Counted from the first letter of the stretch, positions 44,750 through 59,114 are shown. The stretch: 64,000 nt of DNA from Acanthacorydalis orientalis (GCA_034766995.1 CM068319.1:22079469-22143468); one strand, 5' to 3'. Numbers and translations are program-made. The notes: generated from the sequence alone by a model not told the origin.

Positions 44750-45270
44750 TTCATATTAATGTTAATTTCGTCCGACAGCGCATAAATTCACAGTTTTTGA
44801 AAAAACGAACTGTATGTGCACGTTTTTTTTTCATTTGCTGGATTGCGAATCATACAACGCACGATCCGTCGTTCGAACACCGTTGAAGGTTAACAATCCG
44901 ACCTTATTTACTCTTTGAATAGTCATAGCACAAGCACCCGAATCATGTTATATAGAAATCGGAACATGATTAAAATCAGTTTATTTTCAAACGCTTTTGT
45001 TGTCACGAAAGTTTAATTCAATTTTAATTACGTCCAGATAGGTGGCTGCGAGTCGTTCCCCCCTCGCCGCGGGCCGCACTTGGCACGTAAAGTTGCGTTT
45101 TGTTGTGTGGGCGTTGTTTTGTATCGGTTAATAGCGCTATAACGATATGGGGTACCGAAAAAACGGCCCCGATTGACGAAAACTCATACCGAATCTACCC
45201 CGTACATGCTGTTATGATTTTGTGAGGTGAGTGAGTGTGTTACGCGCTATTAAAATATTCATAGCTGTGT
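44750..45270. promoter_or_regulatory. Most GC-rich non-mobile block in the window
   Basis: Contains TCGTTCCCCCCTCGCCGCGG, GCACTTGGCACGTAAAGTTG (a TTGGCAC-type Tinman/NK-2-like word) and ATAACGATATGGGGTACCG. No frame on either strand is coding-like. It could be an enhancer, an alternative promoter with CG enrichment, or an untranslated first exon. Confidence 0.4.
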
Positions 45271-45494
45271 AATATGTTATCAGAAATTAAATTACATGAT
45301 TTGGAATTATTTTTTCATTACCTTTGTTTGGCGTGTTATGTAATTTTTTTTGTGTTTTCAAACAGTATTATATATTATTTACATTATTCCACCGAAAATA
45401 GGCTGGCAACTATAAAGGTGTTGTTATATTTTAATTTATATTTGTTTTATTACTTATATACATAAATACACATGTATGTTTAAACGCAATTTTA

Positions 45495-45553
<59 letters not shown>

Positions 45554-46244
45554 CTTCATATATACATGTAATTTATTTCAAAATCTAAAAACATTGTGAT
45601 ATATGATCATTTCATTAATATGTTAATACAGAATAGAAAAAATGAAATGAAAACCTCATCATTAATGATATTATAAACATTTCTAACTTAAAACATTCAA
45701 CAAGATAATCCATCAGACTGGCCTTCTCTTCATGAATCATCTCCCATGCCTTTTTTTAAGTAATAAATGCTTAAACATTCACACTGTCAACAGCAGGGTA
45801 GCAGATACTTTGATATTCGAACCAATATCACCACATTATTTGATGAGTTGGTTTTAGTGATCTATCATGTCAACTAGATTTTATAAGTATATTTAGTAAT
45901 CAGGTAACATCATAACAAGTATCCAAGTTCGATACTTCCCTCTGACTCACTCTAATTTCTCGTTTTAAACGTTAATCTCTTATCTTATAACATGGCCTTA
46001 CAATATAATATATCGATTTTAACTGATTTCGTAATGAGCGAATCTTTAAACACATTATATAGTTTCTTTATGATTTAATTTTCTTATTCATGTACCGTTC
46101 TCATGAAAATCTTCATAAAATATTTGAAACACCTTTCTTTTAAAAATTTTCAGAAAGAGTTTATATTTTAATTGTAAAAAATCTTATTTCTTACAAATGT
46201 TTTTTTCCATATTTTTTTTATTAAAAATATTGCACATATACACA

Positions 46245-46284
<40 letters not shown>

Positions 46285-46539
46285 AACAGATTTTTATATT
46301 AATATTAACAAATCCATCGTTATTTGATGTAAGAAATATTGAAACATTTATTGAAAAAAATTCGTTCCTTTAAAACGATTTCACTTATTCAACATTCATT
46401 CTTCCAGTAGCAAAAGCGAACAACGAGTTAAAACCACATTTTGTCGTTAAATAAACCTTTTTAAGGCTTCAAATCTCACTGACAATAACATGTTTTGTGT
46501 TTGTTTGTACAAGTATGAAATTGATCCTACTTGGTTAAT

Positions 46540-46760
46540 CTCCTTTATTTGTATATATCAATAACGAAATGCCTCCGAGAAGTGGGACAATATGATATTT
46601 TTACAATAAGTGCAATAAAGTGATTCTTTTCATCAAACTGATTATCGCGAGAGACGATAATGATATCAGTCAATGCCTTTATTAAAAAAAGGAAACTGTG
46701 GTCGGTGTCAAAAAGTTAAAACCTTTATGTCGATACAAAATTTTGACGGCGATTCTTTAT
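46540..46760. promoter_or_regulatory. Candidate conserved block upstream
   Basis: Contains CAATAAGTGCAATAAAGTGA, ATTATCGCGAGAGACGATAAT (an almost perfect palindrome) and GGAAACTGTGGTCGGTG (Runt-like TGTGGT). No ORF. Confidence 0.33.
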
Positions 46761-47649
46761 ACATATATTAGCTATTTTACACATATTCTTTGTGTATATA
46801 TTTTAGTCAGGAAATATTTATGTATTTGTAAAAAGTAATACCTGATCAGGTGTGAAATTTTTAATTTTGTAGATGTTAATTATATCTAAATTTTAAAATT
46901 ATTTTTCCTTTTATTATTTTTATAATTATATATATATATATATTGATTATTGATTTTTTTCACTATGAATCGCTCTCTAACCACCACAATTTTTTTTGAA
47001 AATGTTTAACAATTATTATAGTTAATGATTTTTTTATTAAATTCTGCCCATTTCGATCTCATTATTGAATACTAAACTATCTTTCAACATAATCTCCTTT
47101 AATGTTTATATATTTTCTCAACTATTTTACTAGTTGTTTTTAATTTGATAAAAAATATTTTTATTATCAAACCATGCTTGGTTTTCTTATATGAAATTTA
47201 TATATATATATATATATATATCAATAAAAATTCAAGTAAAATATTAATTTTTAATAAATGAAAATAATTTTCAGGTACTAAAAACTAGTTAATGCTCTTT
47301 AATACTGAAACAAACCATTTTTAAACATTATTTTTTAATATTTTCTTTCCTTTAAATTCATTGTGTACAATTTTAAGATTTTTTCTTTGGACTGGTTTAT
47401 GTGTAATTGTGAACCCGTCGATAAAAATAATATAAAAGTAGTCCAAATTCAAGTATTAACAAGATTAAACATTCATTTATATAAAAAAAATAGTATTAAT
47501 ATTATATATTTATATAAAATTCAGTAAAGCTATTCTGAAATTTAATTTTTTTGTAATTTTCCCAATCTTAAATATTTTTAATTTTTTCAATTCAACAAGA
47601 ATTTTATACTGGAACTGTAAATAATTTTCTTTTATACCATACACTTGAA

Positions 47650-47860
47650 AAAAAAATTTAATTACACTCCTTGAGATTATTGATCACTGTTCTTGAATCT
47701 TTGTTTTCTACTCCTGTTTTCGACGTGTGACTTCATCAAGTAGATTGTTTCGAATTCAGATAATCTATTTGAAGATGATCCAGTTGAAACCGGTTGTATA
47801 AAATATGGATTGAAAAACAGTGTTCTCAAGGATTGTATGGATAAAATAAGTAAATAACGG
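47650..47860 (-). other. Possible decayed retroelement tail
   Basis: Minus-strand open stretch with the readable piece FIQPVSTGSSSNRLSEFETI. The complementary strand has GAAGATGATCCAGTTGAAAC, a wording seen near the 3' ends of some retroelements (Penelope-like among them). No catalytic motif is present, so this is only a suspicion. Confidence 0.2.
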
Positions 47861-49224
47861 ACACACAAAAAGATAAAAATAATAATAACTTTAGGTTATT
47901 TTTTTAAATATAATAAATATTTTTTTTATTATCAATATGTACTGATTATCGCTTCAATTGTCATATATTTAAAATATACAACTTTTTTTAAAAAAATATG
48001 AAATATTTTTTTATTATAATTCTGATATACATTACAACTCTTTATGCAATTAAACCATACTTTATTCAACAGTTCTATTTGACTGTAATTAGCATATACT
48101 TATGTATACAAGGAATAAAATGTCAACATTTACAATAGTTATAAATAACACACCTTATCGAAATACACGATAGTTTCAAAAATATATAAAAAAAACATCT
48201 TTCTGTAATGCATTCGTAACAGCTTATTTTACGGTACAATTGGCTAAATATAAATTAAATGTATAATATTATACCTTTCAATTCTTTATCTCAATGGTTA
48301 ATAAAAAAAATACCTAGTATGTCTACCAAAATATGCGAACATGCAACGATGCACTCAAATAAGATCAATGATCTCGTTTAGATTTCATTTATGTCTATTA
48401 ACGTTATGAGAAAATATTTTACAATTATTATTATATTTAATGAATAAGTTGATTGTATCAAAACGCTGGATTTCTCGAAACTAAAACATTACATTCATAT
48501 TAAAACATTTTGAACACTTTTCTGTTTTATTTCTTATTGCAAATATTTGACCTCAATCTAAATATATGTTTTAGTAAGAAAATATATTTTCATGTATCTT
48601 TAAAAATCTTTCACATATTTTCATTAAGCTGTTGTGATATGTTGATATAATTATTTTTTAAGTCCAGGATTTTATTCTTGTTTCTTATGTAATGTGTGTT
48701 TATAAATATTAGTTTTTTTATAGTAAATCTCTTGCATATATTTATTTAAAAAATAATGGATCGCTCAATCAGAATCTTATCGATTTTTAATTTAATTAAA
48801 TTATAAGAAAATTATATTTTATTATTAAGAGATTATTGAAAATGTTTCTTGATGTTACTGAGATACTTTAAATTTCTAATATTTTAAAAAGTCTAATAAT
48901 ATAATTAGAGAAACCCAATAAGAAATACATGTTTATAGTAAACAAATTAATATGATTAAATAAATTATCTAATTAATCCTTCTCCGGTAGAGTAAACTTC
49001 TTCTTTTTTTTGTTATTTAAAAAAACTTTTTAAAATTTTATCTTCAGCCAGTTTTACATTCGCTAATTTTTTATTTATTTTTGTTTATCTATTTTAACTC
49101 AAAATATTTCTATTATAATTTCGCAACAAAATTTTTTTACTCCCCTAAACCATAAATAATTTTCCTGATCAAAAATGTTTAACAATGAATTATTGATAAT
49201 TTTAATAATTGCTTATATGAATTG

Positions 49225-49228
<4 letters not shown>

Positions 49229-49282
<54 letters not shown>

Positions 49283-49300
49283 ATATATATATATATATAG
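49229..49300. repeat. (TA)n-(TG)n-(TA)n compound array
   Basis: TA tract, short TG run, TA again. A second compound array of the same type lies at 49770-49820. Confidence 0.95.
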
Positions 49301-49769
49301 TTATATTCTCTTTGTGTGTGTAATTGCATGCATTAAAGCTTCTGCATGTATGCTTAGGTGTTTGTAAACATAAGTATCATGTGTCAACTGACATGTCAAA
49401 GTGTATTTATGTAAAATAGGGTGAAAAAGGCTACTATTCTAGCCACTGATTATTGTGCCTTGTTGATTCGATAAACACATTCGATGAACGTATTGAAATT
49501 TTCATTCGTTTATTAATAAAAATTACTTATTTTACTTGTACTAGACGTTATGTTCGATACAGCTATATTTGTCCGCATGAATAATTTAATAATTGAATTC
49601 CAGAAAAAGACACGATATCTAAAGATAACTCGAAACGGAACTTATTTTTAGTTTTATAGATAAAATACATCTTAGATATTTCAGTGGGTATGATCTTTTT
49701 TGTAAGAAGGTTATAAAATTTATGATCTATATCAAAATTCCAATTAACAATATATTAATAATTCAAAGA

Positions 49770-49809
<40 letters not shown>

Positions 49810-51830
49810 ATATATATGTGTCTAAGTATATATTAATAGTTCATGTACACATCGATAACAACACACATTTTTCCGTGATTGAAAAAATGAAAACGTTTCT
49901 TTATTCAGTTTATTAATTTAAAATTAAGTAACGTACGGTTGTAATCATTTAGGATGTTGTACACATTTAGATCTAATAAATATTTAATACAAAAAAGCAA
50001 CACAAATAGCTTGTATTCTTCGAAACGACACGACGATTTTCTAAGTAAATATAACGTTTAGTTCAATGATATTTAAAATGCTTTGCGTTATAGGTTCCCC
50101 TCGCGTGATATGACAAACCTCACTGTTAAATATTTGCTCATTCTGTTATGATCACTTGTTTAAATATTCACTAATCTAATTGTGATATTTTGATCGTTTT
50201 CAACTATATGTATATATATATATATATAAACATGTATATGTGTATAAATTTTAAATATCATTTCTTACCCTTATCGAAACGACCGCAATAAAATGTACTA
50301 CCAAATGAAATGGAATCACTAATTATTAACTGCATATGTAAATAAATTAAAATTTATAAATTGTTTCGTGTAAAATTAAAATTTTCATAACGGAAAATTG
50401 CATCAGGTTTTCTTAGAATTAACGTTTTTAGCTTTTTTATGGGTAATACTAAATTGTATATGTTTTCCAAGTAAAAGAGCAAACTCTTGCAAGATATTAT
50501 TTTTAACAGAAAAATCAAAAACAACATTTATTTTCTATATAACCTTCTTTAAGCTGTGTGTTTGTTTTTTAAAAAAATACTTATTCTATATAAAAATTCT
50601 CTGAAATTATTATTATTCGTAGTACAAATTAATTTTTATAATTAAAAATAAAACCAACAATTAATGATGAGTACTATTCTATTACATAAGAATCTTTGGT
50701 ACTCCCTAGATCTATTCTCAATGACTCTTAAAAAGTGCAATGACCCTCTTAAAAAGCACGAAATATTAAAAAGAAAATGAGTACAGATATCATTCAACGG
50801 TTATTAATATATGTGGGTTTTTATATTCAATGTTTATACAAATAATACTTCTTGACAAAATATAAGTTGAAATAACAAATAAAATTAGTTACGAATTCCT
50901 GTTAGAAATATTTTTAAACTAATGTCTTAATTTAAATCTTCACAGTGTTAGAATGTAAATTACAATATAAAAACATAAAATCTATACAATTGATTATGAT
51001 TGTAATTATAAGTTGTAGGAAATAACATGTGATTGGAATTGAAGACGTACTCTACTGAATGCCTATTTGTTTTCACATTTACATTGAAGACCTTAGATTA
51101 TATCCCATGCATGTATTATTTAAATAGAATACAAGCTTCTGTAACAGACCCTGAAACCTTATATCTTCAATCGATTTATAGCAATGTATACGACGTTCTC
51201 ATTATAATTAACATTTAATTCATCTATAGAATCTGTGTGTAAATTCTAAATCATGTCAACTGAAAATAAATATCTGACATGTACGTTAATCAATACGACA
51301 ATCAGTTTCAATATTTTTTTATTGCGTATTAATTCATTTCCAATTAAAATATAATATCGTAAAAGCATCACTAAAATACCAATTTCGAAACAATTAAATG
51401 TAATTTATTCTAATTATCGTGAATGATCACCTTCGGCCGTTTTTCACGTTCGTATCGGCCGTTAATAAACAATCCTTTCATTGCTACGAATTAGTTTACA
51501 GTCTTAGGAAGTTAATTATCTGTGTATACACACACAGACACATACACACTCGAATAATTACCTACATGACTATTATAAGTCTGTCAACGGATATTCGTTT
51601 TTACATCATTATATCATGATCGAAAGAATCTTGCAGACATTAAATTCTGTAAACTTCATGCGTATTAAATTACAACAATTTCAAACCGACTACTTGTTTT
51701 ATTATTAATGTTATTTGTGTACTAACAAGAATTATCAGTAATGTGAATCGTACATCTATCTCTTTTTTAACTCGCTTAGTGTTAAAAAAACACACAATAA
51801 ACGCGGAGAATTATTATACATCTACACATT

Positions 51831-51866
<36 letters not shown>

Positions 51867-52274
51867 TTACGTGTGTATTTGTATCTTCTGCATTCGAAAT
51901 TTTCTTATTTACTTAATTGTTTTGCAAGACGCGGTAGCTGAAGCTTTAATTTATGCGTAATTTGATTTTGATTAGTTCAAATAATTAAAACAGACATGCA
52001 ATGTTAATATTAAATGTGTTAGTGGATATTTTAGTTATAGCGTAATATTAATACTAATTGAAATAGCAGATAATAAACATAGTTAGTGATGGAATGATTA
52101 GTCACGAATATTTTAAAAAAAACTTACTTTCGTATATTTAAAAACTTTATTAATTACTTGCCTGTTTCATTCTGTAATAAGTTTTTTATGCAAATCAAAC
52201 TTTTGTAATATAATTTACACGACATAGTGTATCGACTCTATTGTTGTTATATTTACAAATTTAATATTTATATT

Positions 52275-52302
52275 ATATATATATATATATATATACATAT
52301 TT

Positions 52303-52365
<63 letters not shown>

Positions 52366-52378
52366 GAGAGAGAGAGAG
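52275..52378. repeat. (TA)n-(GA)n array abutting the MITE
   Basis: TA blocks ending in AGAGAGAGAGAG that touch the left terminus of the MITE at 52379. Confidence 0.95.
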
Positions 52379-52778
52379 GGTGATTCAACTTAGGTCTCCA
52401 CAGAAAAGTATTAAAAAAACGAAAAAATTTAAAAAAAAACATGTTATCCCCCCTTTAACATTTTAATTCAATTGTATTTTTATTTATTTATTTATTAAAC
52501 AAACACGGGCATCGCCCAATTCAGGTGAATACAAGTCATCAATAATAAAACATGTATAGATCTGAGTGTTGCACATAAAAGACAAAAACTGCTTAAGTAT
52601 ATACATATAAAAAAAAATACAAACAAAACTAAAATAGATGATCTTAACTATTCAATGAAAAAAAATTATTTTAGTATTAAATTGAATTAACATGATAAAA
52701 AATAACATGACTTTTCTTGATCACTGTGCCCTGTTTTAATACCTTAATACTTACATGTGGAACCCTAAATTGAATCCT
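52379..52778. mobile_element. MITE of the same family, copy A, with a nested insertion
   Basis: The left end GGTGATTCAACTTAGGTCTC (52379) and the right end, read in complement from about 52778 (GGATTCAATTTAGGGTTCCA then ACATGTAAGTATTAA), match the termini of the 57878-58047 copy. The inner parts (CATGTTAT, TTCAATT, AATACTAAA) also correspond on both sides. The middle, about 52473-52649, is foreign. The element sits between two large (TA)n arrays (52275-52366 and 52783-52862). Confidence 0.75.
52473..52649 (-). mobile_element. LINE 3'-end fragment nested in the MITE
   Basis: About 177 bp. Read on the minus strand it ends with GGGCGATGCCCGTGTTTGTT, then TAATAAATAAATAAATAAA, a tail style seen at the 3' ends of insect R1/Jockey-type LINEs. 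ATTCAAT is found at both borders (52466-52472 and 52650-52656) and may be its target duplication. Too short for a protein match, so the clade is open. Confidence 0.55.
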
Positions 52779-52780
52779 TT

Positions 52781-52842
<62 letters not shown>

Positions 52843-52864
52843 TAATATATATATATATATATTG

Positions 52865-53497
52865 AACAAAATTATAAGCTATTTAATAAATATGCACACA
52901 AACAATAAACCTACATATATCAACCATATTCACTGGGCCTTAACATTCGCACATGTGGATGCACACATGAAGTACATGACGTAAAATAAATTATAATATT
53001 TTATAATTGATACTGATTTTTACACGTTTACTAGAATTTTTTTTTCAGTTTCATGATAACAATAAATATTAAATCTATAACGTAATAATTTGTAATAATT
53101 AGAATAATTATGTACTCCTTCGCCTTTCTTATTTAAATGTGTGTGGTCTTTTTTATATTGATAAATGAATAATAAAATATTAACTGTAATTATGAATTGT
53201 TAAATTAATAATTAATAATGATTCAAGATTTAGAAAACATCTTACATAAACGTTGTATTCATGTAAGTACAAGAAATTATTCGTTTTCTTTTATCACGTG
53301 GCATTAAATAAACATTGTTTTATTAAAAAATATAATTATAGTTTCAACACAATGTAGAAATGCACTGGATATGAAATAATACACTTATTTAACGTATACG
53401 GAAATTTTACAAAATAAAATTAACTCAGTACTCGAAAATAAATTTTCCATAAATTCATGCATCGGTTTCATATATAAATAAGCAGTGTTTTCTTTTA

Positions 53498-53555
<58 letters not shown>

Positions 53556-56500
53556 CTTATTCGTGTGGTGTTTAATTTGTGATAAAAAACATATAACATA
53601 GATATAAATAAAGGTTAAACGTTTTATCAATATTAGATATTAGACTGTATACTAACGGAAGGATGATTTATCTATGTTTATATTAAAAGATATAATTTAA
53701 CCACGAGTATATATAAAAATTTGTATCAAATTTGGTTTCAACAGTTTGTATACTATGCAATTTATGTCAAATATTTACATTTTTAATCCACGGTTACATA
53801 CTCGTATATTAATATACATAGAATTAGATTTTTCTGGTTCATTCACACTTAATTATTTTAATAGGTTGTTTAATTATAATCTTTATACGAATGACACTTA
53901 TTCATATCTCTGTTACAACAATAGAAATACACAGCAAAATAATATAAATATAAAATAATATATTTTTCATTTCTTATCATAAATATGTGGAATAAAGATA
54001 TTTTTCATATATCTATCTTTTTTATATCTAAAACCTGCAATATTGTTAAGAGTACTTATAATAATTATAAGTTATGTGTACTTAAAACAACACATTTTAA
54101 TATTGAAGTTCTGGTAGTGAGAAAAAATCAATTTAAACTTATTTCTGATTTCAGTCTGTTTGTAATATTCCTGAAACAAAATTGTGTTCTCCTGTATATA
54201 AAAAAACCATCCTTCAACTTAAATCAAAAATAGTTTTAGACAAAAATTATAGTAATGAAATAAGAAGTGTAATAATATCTATTTTAATAAATTTCATTCT
54301 TAACATACAAGATAAAAGCATCATAGATTAAGTTTTAGTAATTATACAAATTAAAATTGAACAGATTTTTTGTTAAGAAATCGTTTATTTGATTGCTAAA
54401 TGGTTTATTCTTATCAAATAAATTATAAATGTTATTCGAAAGTCACATGTTTAATTACTTTTCGTTAATAATATGGATCTCTTATGCTCGCAAATTCGTG
54501 TATTCAAATCATTAACTCAATTATTTTCTCTTCTAAACTCTTAAAACTTTACTTGTAAAAATATGTTAGGAGATTGTGATTAAAATGCAAATATATTTTT
54601 AAAAAAGTTAAATAAAATAGTAGTATACTTTTTATCATGAATATGCTTTGTAGTTATTATTGTAGATTAAATTCTATTACAATAATAATTACTAGTTAAT
54701 TTAATTAGTTTTATTATACACTAGTATTCTAATTTATAATAATAAATTAGAATAGTAATATCAAACGACTGCTTAGTACGAATATTGCTTCTTTCAACGA
54801 CCAAAGTAGAAATTATTTTTTAAAAAATATTATTATAATTATATATCTGTACACAAACTTATAGATTGACCCTTTAATTATTAAAAAATCATAGCATTTA
54901 TATTACTATATAAAGAAATCAAAATTATAGACTGTAATATTTGGCGTCAGTTAAGAACACCCCATCAGATTGCATGTAAGTTTTTTAGACACCGTGGTAT
55001 ACGGGATAAATACACAATTTAAGTGTTGATTAGAATCTTTTTACTTAAAATTGTTTCTGAATCGATAAATAACAGATTTTACATTAATAAAATTATTGAA
55101 GAAAATTAGTAATTTCAGCTTATGACTTCACAAATGCATAAATAATTCATACGTTATTTCACTAATACGAATGATATTTATGTTTTGAATCATCATTAAT
55201 ATTTTAGTTATATTCGTAATTATTTTTCTTTATTATTCATCGAATTATGTCTTAAAATTCTGATTCACATCTGATATAATGTGTTATCAAAATATTAAAA
55301 GTGATATCAGCAACTTGGAATAATCCCACTGATATGAGTATAGACTACTTCCTCTTTCTACTGTATTTTTTTATTATTAATACTAATATTCATCCAAAGT
55401 GTATCAAATTTATATAAAGATTATTTTATATGCTATTTTTATAGAGCACAAATTTTAATAAACAATAACTAATGCAATAATCAATTTTAAATAGTAAATA
55501 ATTACTTATTTTGTTTATTAATTATAGAAAAAATAAACTACTAATTCTTATTCAATTGATAAAAATTTATAAATGTTACAAGTAACCTTTATGAAATGTA
55601 TAATTTCTAATTTTTTTTTTGAAAAACATCTACTATTAAAAAAAGATTAACTCTAAAACGAATTCGTGCTTGCTAAAAAAAGCCAGTTAATTCTAAATTT
55701 AGTAAATAAAACCTTAAATATACAATTATAATAATTAAATATTATTATATTATTTTATAACAATTGTATAAACATTCCTGTAAAAAGAACATGTAGTTTT
55801 TTACCTTGAAACATTTAATTACACAATATTATTTATAATCACTTTTATCAACACGTCATTAAATATTAGTAACTAATTAATGGATGTAATATTTTCAAGG
55901 ATAGATGATTTATTCTTATGATACGATCGTTAGAAAATAATGTAATTTTAACTAATTTCATACATATTTTTTGTTTAATTTATTCGTTTAAACAATGTAT
56001 TTAATTCGAAATCAACTGAATCGATCATTATTGTCTTTAATATATAACGTGAAATGTTAAAGTTAATTAAATGTGTAGAAATAACTAATCAGTTTTTTTT
56101 ATAATATATTACACAAATGTCGACACTCAAGGTAATAACATAATTTACTTAATAAAAATTATTATGATTGATTATTTTAATATGCAAAAACTGAAGAAGC
56201 GTTAACATATTGACAGATTTAATTAAGTCGATATTATCTTTAACTAGAATATATAAATATGTATATATATATATATAATATATCAATTAGTTTTAAAAAT
56301 TAAAAACTTCAAAACCCACAAATATTTTTTATAATGTACAATGTCATTCTTATTTGAAAATAACATTAGATAGATTATATATTTCAGACACAGGGAAATC
56401 ATTTTACATTTCCGATTAAAAATTAAATATTTATGAATCGATAAAAAATAATAAGTTCTTTTGCTGTCTCACAAATCCATATTTATAAATATATTATATA

Positions 56501-57111
56501 TTTTATAGGGATGTTAATTCCTTTTCATGAATTTATATACTTCGTACCATATATTATATGCATCGAATTTATGAATAGAAAAATCAATTCAATTCAAATT
56601 AAAACATGATAATTTATTAAAAATACAATTGTCATAGAATTTTATTTATGTTTATAGTATAATATGTTTAATTATATTTATATATTAATTCCATTTATGA
56701 TAAGTTTATTTTAGCATTAATTATTTAAATATTTATTTTTAACGAACGGTCCAAATTTGTCAATCAAGCATTACGGAAAGATGATTTTTTAAAAAAATAT
56801 TTTGTAATTAAAAGTTCATATATATATATATACATAAATTTATATATATATATATATTTATGTATGTATGTATGTACATAGAAACAGTTTATTTCCATCT
56901 CAGCATACTCATTCTGTGACATCAATCTTGTTCATTGTATTTATGTCTCTTGTGGTTTCTAACCATCATGTGATTAATGCCTATGAGTAAATTAGATAAC
57001 GTAATTGTTCTAAAATATAGTATTTTTTTCATTATTAATTAAATAGACGCTAATGTTTTCGAAGTCATTATCTATCAAGTAAATAATAATTTATATTTTT
57101 ACACATATATT

Positions 57112-57155
<44 letters not shown>

Positions 57156-57369
57156 TTGTGTGTGTTTATATGTATGTATGTATATATGAATACTTCAAAT
57201 AGAAATAGAAATTAAATGAGGAAAAAATATAAAAGGTTCCTAATAAAATCATTAGCGAGTTTACAGTTTTAATGAAACATAGTTATGATTCATTTGTCAA
57301 GTAATTACAATTTCAGTTCCTTTATCTACTTTTTTATATCTAATTCGAAATGAAATGTCAAATGAAATA

Positions 57370-57416
<47 letters not shown>

Positions 57417-57870
57417 TTAATCATTTCCGAAACTATGCATTAGTTGTAATTGACATACTTTGATGAGAAATTCATATTATCTATCAAAAAAATCTTCAAT
57501 AGGATTTCTACTAATATTCAGACAATTCACTGAATTATGTTTTTAAGATTTGTAGTTTTCGATATTTCTCTGTAATTATTAAATTATTATAGTAAAATGT
57601 AACAAGAGTGCTTTTCCAGAAAAGATTAATAACGGACAATGTACATTTATTGTTTTTAATCTAACCACAGTTTAGTAAAGTGTGAGGTTACGTTGAAATT
57701 AAGAATAGCCCATTCAGATTGTAAAATATTAACAAAAAATAAAAAAATACTTAGAAATTACTACTGCTCTTACAACCTTATATATATATATATAGTACAA
57801 TACATAGATAAATAAAAAAAATCAAAACCCAATTGTTACTCAAACATAATCTGCGTTCCCATAGTGGTGG
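52865..57870. other. AT-rich upstream DNA
   Basis: Arrays at 53502-53551, 56265-56282, 56818-56878, 57115-57185 and 57372-57411, and the hairpin at 54725. ORFs at 53746-54233 look random (Asn/Ile/Tyr/Lys-rich). Confidence 0.75.
54725..54754. repeat. Perfect 13-bp-arm hairpin
   Basis: TATTCTAATTTAT, loop AATA, then ATAAATTAGAATA. A clean palindrome in otherwise featureless AT-rich DNA. Confidence 0.75.
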
Positions 57871-57877
57871 ATATATA

Positions 57878-58047
57878 GGTGATTCAATTTAGACTTCCAC
57901 ATGAAAGTATTAAAAGGGAGCGAAGAAGCTAAGAAAAATCATGTTATTTTTTATTTAATATTTTGGTTCAATTCAATACTAAATTAATAAATAGGAGATA
58001 AAATGGGTTTTTTAATACTTTCTTGTGAAAATCTAAGTTGAATCACC
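57878..58047. mobile_element. MITE with 38-bp terminal inverted repeats, copy B
   Basis: About 170 bp. The left end GGTGATTCAATTTAGACTTC (57878 on) and the complement of the right end (GGTGATTCAACTTAGATTTT) match over 38 bp with four differences, both running to AAAGTATTAAAA. No coding capacity. The flanks are TA-rich, so the target duplication (TA or a longer AT word) is not certain. Confidence 0.82.
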
Positions 58048-58679
58048 TTATATTTTACAATAATTTTGTTTCATATTTAAAACATGTAGATAAGCATACA
58101 ACTCCTGTTAGTAGACTTTACATTTTATAGAATTTTATTTTATTTCCTATAAAAAAAAGTTTCTTATCTTGTATTAATTTTCTACGGGTGTGCGATATGT
58201 AGTTTATATTTTTTTTTGTATCTACATTCTGAGAGAAATACATTTTCCACCCAAATACCCACTAACATATCTAAATAAACAACGATCAATTATTGGACAT
58301 TTCGTTAAATAATTGTAATATTTAGGATGTTATTCATTTGTGAAAAATTATATACTGTTGACAGTATTTCCATCGAAATGTGCTGAAGTAATTATGTTTT
58401 ATTTGTATATGTTTTAATTGAAAGTATTTCCATATTTTGGATTTTTTCCAATATAGTAACATTTTTTTTTCTTAAAAATATCTTATTAATAAAAATTATT
58501 TAATAGTTTCAAAATATATATAGTTTTAAAAAAATATATATTCAAACATATATGTAATAGCTGAAGAAAACATATACCAAATACGTTATCCAGATTATAA
58601 TCCATGTTCTTTCATTAAATATGCGTACGATTCTATTAAAATAAATATGTGTATTTTGAATGTGACCGTATGTACTATT

Positions 58680-58960
58680 TGGTTACATGCCGGTCTTCAA
58701 TTACTACACAGCCGTTCAACGGAATCTCATAACATTCCTTGTTAAGTCAAATATCTATTGCCCTCTTTATGTCATTTTATTTTCGTCATATTCAAAAAAA
58801 AGAACCGGTAGCAATTTTCACCGATGTCAGACAGACACAAAAGCCACTTGTCAAGCGTTGATGGGATTAACGTATGATCTGATTTTAATCAGCTTAACTT
58901 TTATGCTTCTGTGATGACTTCTGAAATGCTCTAAATCTTTTCTCAGCTGTGCTCGAGTAT
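58680..58960. promoter_or_regulatory. Candidate conserved block, far upstream
   Basis: Even-composition block with GGGATTAACGTATGATCTGA, TGTCAGACAGACAC and CTCAGCTGTGCTCGAG (E-box CAGCTG). An ORF on the plus strand (58687-58914) passes through without recognisable features. Confidence 0.35.
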
Positions 58961-59063
58961 TACTTACTAGTTACCTGGGTGTTAGATTTATTTTGTACCA
59001 ATGCTTTAAATGTCTAAACTATTTTCTTTTATTTCAAACCATCTAACATGTATTTTAGAAAAA

Positions 59064-59114
<51 letters not shown>

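Larger units (their letters stand above)
46920..51400. other. AT-rich upstream DNA
   Basis: Short TA arrays at 46926-46942, 47201-47220 and 50212-50228, plus compound arrays at 49229-49300 and 49770-49820. Some less AT-rich stretches (49330-49640, 50090-50190) could hold regulatory sites. No coding sequence. Confidence 0.7.

Noticed and set aside
53746..54233. Two plus-strand ORFs of 70 and 82 codons in tandem
   Set aside because: Composition is that of the AT-rich background (Asn, Ile, Tyr, Lys, Phe) and there are no motifs.
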